Below are positions 34,186 to 41,576 of a DNA stretch of 64,000 nt, one piece after another. The notes beneath the pieces are model-generated. The model worked only from the letters and a program-made list of their open reading frames with translations, made no database searches and was not told the origin of the DNA. Location of the stretch: assembly GCF_020297485.1 (NCBI RefSeq), contig NZ_JAIWZC010000001.1, positions 5,327,634 to 5,391,633 of the forward strand. The letters are read 5' to 3'. Origin of the DNA: Enterocloster clostridioformis. GTDB lineage: Bacteria; Bacillota; Clostridia; Lachnospirales; Lachnospiraceae. Position 1 is the first letter of the stretch, and the number at the start of each line of letters is the position of its first letter. A program made the translations under genes and the position numbers.

Positions 34186-36274
34186 ATTACAGTTGAGGGA
34201 GACAATCCTGAAACAGATAGAAAGACCGGATATTCCTGACCGGGAGTTCCCTGCCTGTTTGTTTGGCGTGGTTCCTGACAGCGGGGCTGTCCAGACACAG
34301 GCCCTGCAGCAGGCCATAGATGCAATCAGCAGGGAAGGCGGAGGCAGGCTCATGCTTCCCGGAGGCATAATCCGCACCGGCGCATTGGAACTGAAAAGCA
34401 GGGTGGAGCTTCATCTTCAGGACAGGGAGTCCGTGCTGTCATTTGTCAATGAAAATCCGCAGCTTCACTATCCGGTGGTTTTCTCACACTGGGAGGCCGC
34501 GCCCTGTTATAACTTCAGCCCATTGATTTATGCCTGCGATGCCCATGATATCGCTGTTACCGGGGAAGGAACCCTGGACGGGGGAGCGGATTCCGGCCAC
34601 TGGTGGAACTGGCACCATCAGGTGGAGGACGCTTGGTCCGATGATGAGCCGGACCTTCAGCTGGAGGACCGCAAGGCCCTGCGCCGGATGAATATGGACG
34701 GCGTGCCTGTTGAGCAGAGGGTCTTTGGCCCGGGCCATTACCTGAGGCCAAATTTCATACAGCCCATCCGCTGCAGCCGGGTGCTCCTTCAGGGATTTAC
34801 CCTGAAAAACAGCCCCATGTGGCAGCTGAACCCGGTGATGTGCCGCAGCCTGCTGGTGGACGGCGTCACATTGTATAGCCATGGCGCCAACAATGACGGC
34901 TGCGACCCGGAGAGCTGCAATGGCGTACATATCTGCAATTGCCGGTTCGACACAGGAGACGACTGTATCAGCCTGAAATCCGGCCGGGACAGGGACGGCC
35001 GCATGGCCAACATACCCTGTGAGAATGTACTAATAGAAAATAATGAGTTTGCAGACGGCCATGGCGGGATTGCCCTTGGCAGTGAGATGAGCGGCGGGAT
35101 CCGCCGTGTGCTGGCTGTCAATAACCGGTTCAGCAGCCCTAACCTGACCTATGCGCTCCGCTTAAAGACCAATGCCCGCCGTGGAGGCAGGGTGGAGGAC
35201 ATCATACTGGCGGACAGTGTGATGGACCATGTCCACGGGGCGGCGGTCCACGGCACCATGCTTTATGAAGATGGGAGAAATGGCAGTGACCTGCCGGTAT
35301 TCCACAATATAACCATTGAAAACATCATTGCCCACGGAGGCGATTACGGGATTTTCCTGGAGGCATTTGACGAAGTTCCTGTTACCGGCCTGACCTTGAG
35401 GAACATCCGCATAGACGGGGTGGTCCGGCCCATGCGCAGCATGAACTGGAAGGAGCCTGTGGTTGACGATGTGATAATCAACGGAAAAAGCTTTCCGCGT
35501 CCTGGCGGTGTCCGTATCCTTGGCGTTCCCGTAAACGGGGAAACCGTAAAGGCCGAAGCAAGGGCCTGCGGCGGGGATATGGACTTTATGTATAGCTGGC
35601 AGACAGCCACTGACGGCGCTGCCTGGAAGCAGGCCGGGCAAGGGGAGCAGTTCCCTGTTCCTGGGACAGCAGATTTCATACGGGTGACGGTCACAGACCA
35701 TAAGGGAAATACCGAAACCAGCCATGAGTACCGGGTTTTTCCCAAGGGGCTGTCCGGCAGTGATTGGGGTTATGAGTGGCAGCGGCTGTACTGCCGGGGA
35801 ATGTGGGAGTTCCCGGGAGCCATACCGGCAGACGCAGCCATAACCCGGGAACAGCTTGCAGGGATGCTGCTGCCACTGGCAGACCCGGCGCTGCGCTGGG
35901 GAGGAGAGGACGGTGAGTCGTGCAGTGAGGCGCTGAGAATTGCGGTGGGGAATGGGTTCCTTGCACTGGAGAGGCGGCCTTGGCCGGACGGTCATGCGTC
36001 TCTGCTTCGGCCGGATGGCCATATCACCCGCCAGGAGATGGCCACGGTAGCCATGCAGGCCTGCGGCGTGAATTACCGCAATGCCTCCTGTACCATGCCT
36101 GTCTGTGCCGATGCGGCATTGGTAAACAATAATTACGGCACCAATGTGGCCCGCGCTTTGTATTTTGGCTTCATGAGCCTGGAACCGGACGGATGTTTTA
36201 AGCCCCGGCGCCCTGTTACCATTGGAGAGGCCGCCGGGATTTTAAACCGGGTCGCTGATTTTGCTGGTATCTGA
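34178..36274 (+). CDS. Glycoside hydrolase family 28 (polygalacturonase-like) with extra C-terminal domains
   Basis: A 698-aa protein. Residues 20-450 are a right-handed beta-helix GH28 domain with catalytic motifs in order: NNDGCDPES near 240, DTGDDCISLKS near 257 (paired Asp), GHGGIALGSE near 293, and RLKT near 327. There is no signal peptide, so it acts in the cytoplasm, probably on imported galacturonate oligomers. Residues about 455-530 look Ig-like. Residues 545-698 contain three SLH-like segments (ITREQLAGML, ITRQEMATVAMQA, VTIGEAAGILNRV), strange for an intracellular enzyme. The ATG at 34178, behind CAGGAGG, is preferred over an upstream frame extension. It overlaps the hydrolase gene by 8 bases. 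Confidence 0.9.
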   Translation: MDKLQLRETILKQIERPDIPDREFPACLFGVVPDSGAVQTQALQQAIDAISREGGGRLMLPGGIIRTGALELKSRVELHLQDRESVLSFVNENPQLHYPVVFSHWEAAPCYNFSPLIYACDAHDIAVTGEGTLDGGADSGHWWNWHHQVEDAWSDDEPDLQLEDRKALRRMNMDGVPVEQRVFGPGHYLRPNFIQPIRCSRVLLQGFTLKNSPMWQLNPVMCRSLLVDGVTLYSHGANNDGCDPESCNGVHICNCRFDTGDDCISLKSGRDRDGRMANIPCENVLIENNEFADGHGGIALGSEMSGGIRRVLAVNNRFSSPNLTYALRLKTNARRGGRVEDIILADSVMDHVHGAAVHGTMLYEDGRNGSDLPVFHNITIENIIAHGGDYGIFLEAFDEVPVTGLTLRNIRIDGVVRPMRSMNWKEPVVDDVIINGKSFPRPGGVRILGVPVNGETVKAEARACGGDMDFMYSWQTATDGAAWKQAGQGEQFPVPGTADFIRVTVTDHKGNTETSHEYRVFPKGLSGSDWGYEWQRLYCRGMWEFPGAIPADAAITREQLAGMLLPLADPALRWGGEDGESCSEALRIAVGNGFLALERRPWPDGHASLLRPDGHITRQEMATVAMQACGVNYRNASCTMPVCADAALVNNNYGTNVARALYFGFMSLEPDGCFKPRRPVTIGEAAGILNRVADFAGI

Positions 36275-36329
36275 GCGGCCGTTTGACGGTCCAGTGAATT
36301 TTATAGAGTGTGAAGGAGATTGAAGCGAT

Positions 36330-37451
36330 ATGTGGTTAGAGTATTTTTCACAGTACATGGAAACGGCATTTCCCCGTTTCCTCAGTGAAAGGCCCTGGAA
36401 TTATAAGAATGACCTCTGTGTAACCGGAGCAGCCTTCCTGGCGGATGTTACCGGCAACCCGCGCTGGAACCGTTACATCCTTGATGCCGGTAAGTGGCTG
36501 GTGGATGAGGACGGCGGGGTTGCCAACTGGAAAGAGGATGAAAATAATATTGATAAGGTCAGTTTTGGCAAATCCCTGCGGATCCTCCGGGACCTGACCG
36601 GGGATGGGCGGTATGGCCGCGGGGTTGAGAAGGCATATGCTTTTCTTGAACATTATCCCCGGACAGCCACCGGCAACTTCTGGCATAAGGACATTTACCC
36701 CAACCAGGTGTGGCTGGACGGCCTTTACATGGCTATGCCTTTTTACGCAAAATGCCTGGCGGAAAACGGTGAGGACCGGTGGGATGATATCATGGACCAG
36801 TTTCAAAGCACCCACTGCCTGCTGTGGAACGAAAAGACAGGGCTGTACCTGCATGGATGCGATGTAAGCCGTAAGGCGGACTGGGCGGATCCGGTAACCG
36901 GCCGCAGCCCCGGGGTATGGCTCAGGGCAGAAGGATGGTTCCTTATGGCGCTGGCGGATGTATACGGGCTGGCAAAGGATTATACGCCCCGGGCAGAGGA
37001 ACTGGTGTTGCTTCTTAAAAACGGTCTGGATGGCCTTTTGCAGTATCAGGACAGGGAATCCCATATGTTCCTCCAGGTTGTGGACCATGCTGACCTTCCA
37101 GGCAATTATCCCGAGACATCGGGAAGCGCCATGACATCCTATGCCCTGATGAAGGGCGCCCGCCTTGGGATGCTTGGCGATTCCTATTGGGATAAAGGAA
37201 TTGAGGTCCTTGAAGGCATCCGCCGTACCCGGCTTAAAAAAGAGGAGGATGGCTGGCACCTCCACGGAATCTGCGCAAGCGCGGGCCTGGGCGCCGGACC
37301 GGACCCCCATAACCGGAAGGACCGCAACGGAACCCCGGAGTACTACATCAGTGAGGCACAGATGACCGACAACCAGCATGGCGCTGCTGCCTGCATGATG
37401 GCGGTAAGTGAACAGCTGAGAAGAAAGGGGAATCATTCATGCTCCCATTAG
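36330..37451 (+). CDS. GH88/GH105 unsaturated glycuronyl hydrolase (YteR/YesR-like)
   Basis: A 373-aa (alpha/alpha)6-barrel enzyme that removes unsaturated uronic acid from pectin or rhamnogalacturonan fragments. The catalytic aspartate region is seen as YPNQVWLDGLYMAMPF near residue 125, with further family patches GVWLRAEGWFLMALADV near 190 and ETSGSAMTSYALMKGARLG near 255. No signal peptide is present, so it is cytoplasmic like the GH28 enzyme before it. GAAGGAG lies upstream of the ATG. Together with GH28 and the Ttt transporter it defines a pectin oligosaccharide use locus. Confidence 0.92.
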   Translation: MWLEYFSQYMETAFPRFLSERPWNYKNDLCVTGAAFLADVTGNPRWNRYILDAGKWLVDEDGGVANWKEDENNIDKVSFGKSLRILRDLTGDGRYGRGVEKAYAFLEHYPRTATGNFWHKDIYPNQVWLDGLYMAMPFYAKCLAENGEDRWDDIMDQFQSTHCLLWNEKTGLYLHGCDVSRKADWADPVTGRSPGVWLRAEGWFLMALADVYGLAKDYTPRAEELVLLLKNGLDGLLQYQDRESHMFLQVVDHADLPGNYPETSGSAMTSYALMKGARLGMLGDSYWDKGIEVLEGIRRTRLKKEEDGWHLHGICASAGLGAGPDPHNRKDRNGTPEYYISEAQMTDNQHGAAACMMAVSEQLRRKGNHSCSH

Positions 37452-37531
37452 GACTGCGCCTCCATGACGCGGAAAAGCTGCCCATTGAAGAACTTATCCC
37501 CATTGTGCGGGAAAAAGCTGAAAAAAGCTGA
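37439..37531 (+). pseudogene. 5' fragment of a sugar isomerase/epimerase-like gene
   Basis: Thirty codons start at an ATG overlapping the GH105 gene, with AAGAAAGGGG upstream. The first about 24 residues (GLRLHDAEKLPIEELIP) resemble the opening of TIM-barrel sugar phosphate isomerases/epimerases, which are common partners of such operons. After EKAEKS the frame stops in an A-rich, lysine-type sequence and no barrel follows. The remainder of the gene has been lost, marking a breakpoint at about 37510. Confidence 0.45.
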
Positions 37532-37566
37532 AAGAAAAAGCCGAGAAAGGGCGTCAAAATTAATCC

Positions 37567-37595
37567 TATACATATACTCCCGAATTTGTTATAAT
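37567..37595 (+). promoter_or_regulatory. Candidate promoter upstream of the asp23-like gene
   Basis: TATAAT at 37590-37595 is preceded by TG one base before (extended -10) and by a weak -35 TATACA at 37567-37572 with a 17-bp spacer. Transcription would run through the inverted-repeat element to the gene at 37900. Confidence 0.45.
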
Positions 37596-37641
37596 ACTAA
37601 TAAACAACTCAAACTTCCCGTAGCTAAAATGGGATTGTTCT

Positions 37642-37835
37642 TTGAAAACTCAATACTTTAGCGTACAAAATAGCTTTTAGGCAACCGCCTGCCCCTTGGG
37701 AAGTGCATCCTGCAGGTATTTTGGCAGATGGCAGACAAAACTGGATGTGAATTCTTCCGGCTGTACTTCTGTGATATGGAAAATTTCTGTGATATGGAAA
37801 AATTCCATTACCGTACGAAAGTATTGAGTTTTCAA
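37642..37835. repeat. Inverted-repeat-bounded element of about 194 bp
   Basis: TTGAAAACTCAATACTTT at 37642-37659 is repeated in inverted form at 37818-37835, with CGTAC also shared inward of the arms. Inside is a tandem pair of TTCTGTGATATGGAAAA (about 37768-37802). A minus-strand frame ends in HLPKYLQDALPKGQAVA, perhaps the tail of a lost protein gene. It could be a miniature transposable element or the remnant of a deleted one. No transposase is present. Confidence 0.55.
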
Positions 37836-37899
37836 GGTTCTCCACACTATCGGGTGTGAGAAGTTTGAGTAATTAAGTCTTGACAGGAGGTAAGTTGTG

Positions 37900-38283
37900 A
37901 TGTCTGAGGAAAATCGCAGTACCCATAAATTATACGAGAAAGAGAAGATAGGCGAGGTGCAGATTGCGGACGAGGTAGTGGCCATTATTGCCGGGCTGGC
38001 TGCCACAGAGGTGGAGGGCGTGGATTCCATGGCCGGCAACATCACCAATGAGCTGGTAGGCAAGCTGGGCATGAAGAATCTGAGCAAGGGCGTCAAGGTG
38101 GATGTGACGGAGGAGCATGTGTCGGCAGACCTGTCCCTCAATATCCGCTACGGATACAACATCCCGTCCGTAAGCGAGCAGGTCCAGGAAAAGGTAAGCA
38201 CGGCCATTGAGAATATGACAGGCCTGACAGTGCTGGATGTAAATGTAAAGATTGCCGGAGTCAATATGGATGAAGGCAGATAA
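37900..38283 (+). CDS. Asp23/Gls24 family protein (YqhY-like)
   Basis: A 127-aa protein of the Asp23 family (DUF322). The core IADEVVAIIAGLAATEVEGVDSM is typical (residues 22-44), as is VSEQVQEKVSTAIENMTGLTVLDVNV. In Firmicutes the paralogue YqhY sits before nusB, as here, and has been linked to fatty acid or envelope homeostasis. Start choice is between GTG 37897 and ATG 37900, both behind AGGAGG; I take the ATG. It leads the conserved nusB-xse-isp cluster. Confidence 0.9.
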   Translation: MSEENRSTHKLYEKEKIGEVQIADEVVAIIAGLAATEVEGVDSMAGNITNELVGKLGMKNLSKGVKVDVTEEHVSADLSLNIRYGYNIPSVSEQVQEKVSTAIENMTGLTVLDVNVKIAGVNMDEGR

Positions 38284-38502
38284 AACCACGGTTTAATATA
38301 ATATCTGTAAGCACTCCCCGGAGCGTTGCCTGGGGAGTGTTTTATACATTTTTTATTGTTTTTATGCACTGGGTTTGCTATAATATCTAGAGCGGCTTCA
38401 TCCCCGGGCTATTTAGGACATGCCCGGGCCAGGGAAGGAGCGGACATCACGAAGAAAGGAAAATGTACGGAAAGCCACCGCTTTTTAGTACAAGCAGAGA
38501 AA

Positions 38503-39120
38503 ATGACCAGAAGAGAATTGCGGGAGCATTGCTTTAAGATGCTGTTCTCGGCTGACTTCTACCCGACGCAGGAAGAGGCCATAGCCCAGCTGGGCCAATA
38601 TTTCCAGTCCCCGGAAGAAGACGATGTAGATGAGTCGGGTATTCTCCAGGTATTGCATAAAGTAGAATTAAAAGAGGCAGACAGTGAATATCTTCAGGCA
38701 AGAACAGCAAACATAATGGAGAAGATTCCTGAGATAGATGGGAAGCTGAACCAGGCAGCTGCCGGATGGAAGACCAAGCGCATGGGAAAGGTGGAACTGA
38801 CCATTCTGCGCCTGGCCCTGTATGAAATGCTCTACGATGACGCCATTCCTGAGAAGGTATCCATCAACGAGGCAGTGGAGCTGGCTAAAAAGTTTGGAGG
38901 AAATGATTCACCGTCCTTTGTAAACGGAATACTGGCCAAGTTTGTAGTCAAGGGAGCCAGGGCTGCCGGAGAGGCCAAGGCGCCGGAAGAAAACAGGGCT
39001 TCCGGGGAAAATCAGGATTCCCAGGAAACCAGGGGTTCCCAGGAAATTCAGGCATCCCAGGAAACTCATGTTTCCCAGGAGCCCCAGGATACACCGGGGA
39101 ATAAGGAAAGCGAAGCGTAG
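38503..39120 (+). CDS. nusB: Transcription antitermination factor NusB with a repeat tail
   Basis: A 205-aa protein. Residues 1-150 are NusB, the RNA-binding partner of NusE in rRNA antitermination (MTRRELREHCFKMLF, AVELAKKFGGNDSPSFVNGIL). From about 155 an unusual acidic tail follows, containing four x-S-Q-E-x-x hexapeptides encoded by an 18-bp tandem repeat at 39016-39087. NusB is normally about 140 residues, so the tail is an expansion. The start at 38503 is chosen because the family begins there. The ribosome site is weak (AAGCAGAG). Confidence 0.93.
   Translation: MTRRELREHCFKMLFSADFYPTQEEAIAQLGQYFQSPEEDDVDESGILQVLHKVELKEADSEYLQARTANIMEKIPEIDGKLNQAAAGWKTKRMGKVELTILRLALYEMLYDDAIPEKVSINEAVELAKKFGGNDSPSFVNGILAKFVVKGARAAGEAKAPEENRASGENQDSQETRGSQEIQASQETHVSQEPQDTPGNKESEA
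39016..39087 (+). repeat. Four 18-bp tandem repeats in the nusB 3' end
   Basis: Diverged units with the core TTCCCAGGAAA encode DSQETR, GSQEIQ, ASQETH and VSQEPQ. The 18-bp period preserves the frame. Confidence 0.85.
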
Positions 39121-39129
39121 GCAGGACTT

Positions 39130-40416
39130 ATGGCAAGTGTTTACACCGTATCTCAGGTAACTGCATATATCCGGAACATGTTTACACAGGACTTTGCCCT
39201 GAACCGGATTTCAATTCGGGGGGAAGTGTCCAACTGTAAGTACCACACATCAGGCCATATCTATTTTACATTGAAGGACGGCGGCGCGCAGATTGCTGCC
39301 GTCATGTTTGCAGGACAGAGGAAGGGGCTGGACTTTGAGCTCAGGGAGGGCCAGGAGGTTACGGTGTCAGGCACCGTGGATGTATACGAGAGGGACGGAA
39401 GATACCAGCTCTATGCAAAGGAGATTACCAGGGAAGGAAAGGGAGACCTGTTCCGCCAGTTTGAAAAGCTGCGGAATGAGCTGGAGGAGATGGGAATGTT
39501 TGACAGCAGTTACAAGCAGCCCATTCCCAAGTATGCCAGAAAGGTGGGAATCGTCACGGCCGGCACAGGAGCGGTCATCCGTGACATCATGAATATATCC
39601 GCCAGAAGGAATCCCTATGTCCAGCTCATATTATACCCGGCCCTGGTCCAGGGAGAGCAGGCAAAGTACAGCATCGCAAAGGGCATTGAGACTCTGGACC
39701 GTATGGGGTTAGATGTCCTGATTGTGGGAAGAGGAGGAGGTTCCATCGAAGACCTCTGGGCTTTTAACGAGGAAATGGTGGCCAGGGCCATCTTTAACTG
39801 CACTACTCCGGTTATCTCAGCCGTGGGGCATGAGACGGACGTGACCATAGCGGATTACGTGGCGGATTTAAGGGCGCCCACGCCGTCGGCGGCAGCGGAA
39901 CTGGCTGTGTTTGATTATGGTCAGTTTGTGGAGCAGGTGAATCTGTACAGACAGGTGTTAGAGCGCTCCATGGAGCGCAGGCTGGAAAAGCTGCATTTCC
40001 GGCTGGACCAGTGCGGTATGCGCTTAAAACTTTTAAGTCCGGAACGGCAGCTCAACGACAGGCGGCAGCGCCTTGCGGATATGGAGAGCCGCCTGGAACG
40101 GATGATGGAGGAGGAGCTAGGAGCATCCCGGCTTAAGCTGGAGGACAGGAAACGGCGCCTTGAGGCGCAGATGGCTGCCGGACTGACAGAGGGAAAGCAC
40201 AGGCTGGCCCTGCTGTCCGGAAGGCTGGACGGTTTGTCGCCCCTTAAAAAGCTGGGGGGCGGATACGGATTTGTGACAGACGCCAGAGGCAGGGCGTTTA
40301 CCTCCATTGCACAGGCGGAGCCTGGGGACATAATACGTATCAGCGTAAAGGACGGGCGTGCGGACGCCCGGGTCGTGGAGACAGAATCCATGAAACTGCC
40401 GGGAAGTGAGGGATAG
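39130..40416 (+). CDS. xseA: Exodeoxyribonuclease VII large subunit
   Basis: A 428-aa protein. The N-terminal OB-fold is at residues 1-100 (ISIRGEVSNCKYHTSGHIYFTLKD, broken near 25-48). The catalytic region lies around 140-260 (VGIVTAGTGAVIRDI, VGRGGGSIEDLWAFNEE, ISAVGHETDVTIADYVADLRAPTPSAAAE), followed by a long coiled coil that binds the XseB subunits. The enzyme degrades single-stranded DNA. It is 9 bases after nusB and 3 bases before xseB. Confidence 0.97.
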   Translation: MASVYTVSQVTAYIRNMFTQDFALNRISIRGEVSNCKYHTSGHIYFTLKDGGAQIAAVMFAGQRKGLDFELREGQEVTVSGTVDVYERDGRYQLYAKEITREGKGDLFRQFEKLRNELEEMGMFDSSYKQPIPKYARKVGIVTAGTGAVIRDIMNISARRNPYVQLILYPALVQGEQAKYSIAKGIETLDRMGLDVLIVGRGGGSIEDLWAFNEEMVARAIFNCTTPVISAVGHETDVTIADYVADLRAPTPSAAAELAVFDYGQFVEQVNLYRQVLERSMERRLEKLHFRLDQCGMRLKLLSPERQLNDRRQRLADMESRLERMMEEELGASRLKLEDRKRRLEAQMAAGLTEGKHRLALLSGRLDGLSPLKKLGGGYGFVTDARGRAFTSIAQAEPGDIIRISVKDGRADARVVETESMKLPGSEG

Positions 40417-40419
40417 AGG

Positions 40420-40653
40420 ATGCCGCGTAAAAAGACGGATATACAGGAAAAAGAAGAGAATAAAGCCAGCATTGAGGAGAATTTCGCCCGGCTGGAAGAT
40501 ATTATAAAGAAACTGGAAGCCGGGGACAGTACGCTGGAGGAATCATTCACCTGCTATGAAGCGGGGATGAAGCTGGTGAAGTCCCTGAGCGGTCAGATAG
40601 ACAATGTAGAAAAACAGATTCAGATATTGAGTGAGGGTGATGAAAATGAGTGA
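40420..40653 (+). CDS. xseB: Exodeoxyribonuclease VII small subunit
   Basis: A 77-aa helical protein. The signature ARLEDIIKKLEAGDSTLEESFTCYEAGMKLVK is characteristic (residues about 24-56). Several copies wrap the coiled coil of XseA. The gene overlaps ispA by 8 bases through ATGAGTGA. Confidence 0.96.
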   Translation: MPRKKTDIQEKEENKASIEENFARLEDIIKKLEAGDSTLEESFTCYEAGMKLVKSLSGQIDNVEKQIQILSEGDENE

Positions 40654-41557
40654 TAAGGAAACATTTAAACAGGAACTTGATGCGCGTACGGCAGAGATTG
40701 AGCAGTTAATTGGAACTTATCTTCCGGAGGAAACAGGCCATCAAAAGACAATCTTCGAGGCAATGAATTACAGCATGAAGGCAGGCGGAAAGCGCCTGCG
40801 CCCCATGCTCATGCAGGAGATGTGCCGGCTTTTTACAGGCACCCTTCTGGAAGCCGTGATTCCCTTTATGGCGGCAGTGGAGATGATACACACATCCTCT
40901 CTGGTGCACGACGATCTTCCCTGCATGGACGATGACATGATGCGCAGGGGCAAGGCCAGCACATGGGCTGAGTACGGCGAGGACATCGGTGTGCTTACCG
41001 GGGATGCCCTTATGATGTTCGCCTTTGAGACTGCCGCCAATGCCTTTGAGACAAGCATTGACCCGGACGAATTGTCCAGGATTGGGCGGGCTATGGGGAT
41101 TCTTGCCCATAAGACCGGCGTGTACGGCATGATAGGAGGCCAGACCGTGGATGTGGAGCTGGCCGGAGGTCCTATACCGGGGGACAAGCTGGATTTTATC
41201 TACCGTCTGAAGACAGGAGCGCTGATTGAGGCTTCCATGCTGATTGGCGCTGTTCTGGGCGGCGCCGCTGAGGAGGACTGCAAAATTGTGGAGTCCCTTG
41301 CATCCAAAATCGGCATGGCATTCCAGATTCAGGATGATATCCTGGATGTGACGGGAAGCCAGGATGTGACCGGCAAACCTTCAGGAAGCGATGAAAAGAA
41401 TAAGAAGACGACCTATGTGACCCTGGAAGGCCTGGAGAAGGCAAAGAAGGATGTGGAACAGATTTCTACAGAAGCCATTGAGGAGTTAAACAAGCTGCCG
41501 GGAAACAATGAATTCCTGGAGCACTTAATCCGTGCGTTGGTGGGTCGTCAGAAGTAA
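40646..41557 (+). CDS. ispA: Polyprenyl (farnesyl/geranylgeranyl) diphosphate synthase
   Basis: A 303-aa all-helical prenyltransferase. The two Asp-rich motifs are present: DDLPCMDDD near residue 91 and DDILD near 231, with GGKRLRPML near 50 and the FQIQDD context. It condenses isopentenyl diphosphate with allylic diphosphates for undecaprenyl and quinone-type lipids. The start at 40646 is chosen because of the overlap with xseB and the family N-terminus. It lies just before dxs, so precursor supply and chain extension are in one operon. Confidence 0.95.
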   Translation: MSDKETFKQELDARTAEIEQLIGTYLPEETGHQKTIFEAMNYSMKAGGKRLRPMLMQEMCRLFTGTLLEAVIPFMAAVEMIHTSSLVHDDLPCMDDDMMRRGKASTWAEYGEDIGVLTGDALMMFAFETAANAFETSIDPDELSRIGRAMGILAHKTGVYGMIGGQTVDVELAGGPIPGDKLDFIYRLKTGALIEASMLIGAVLGGAAEEDCKIVESLASKIGMAFQIQDDILDVTGSQDVTGKPSGSDEKNKKTTYVTLEGLEKAKKDVEQISTEAIEELNKLPGNNEFLEHLIRALVGRQK

Positions 41558-41576
41558 GACTGGAGATACCGTTATT

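Noticed and set aside
36348..37436. Long minus-strand frame (362 aa) opposite the GH105 gene
   Set aside because: Shadow of a clear family enzyme, caused by biased codon use.
37642..37835. End of an rRNA operon or tRNA-like leader suggested by TTTGAAAACT-type sequence
   Set aside because: No rRNA or tRNA sequence is present. The feature is better described as an inverted-repeat-bounded element.
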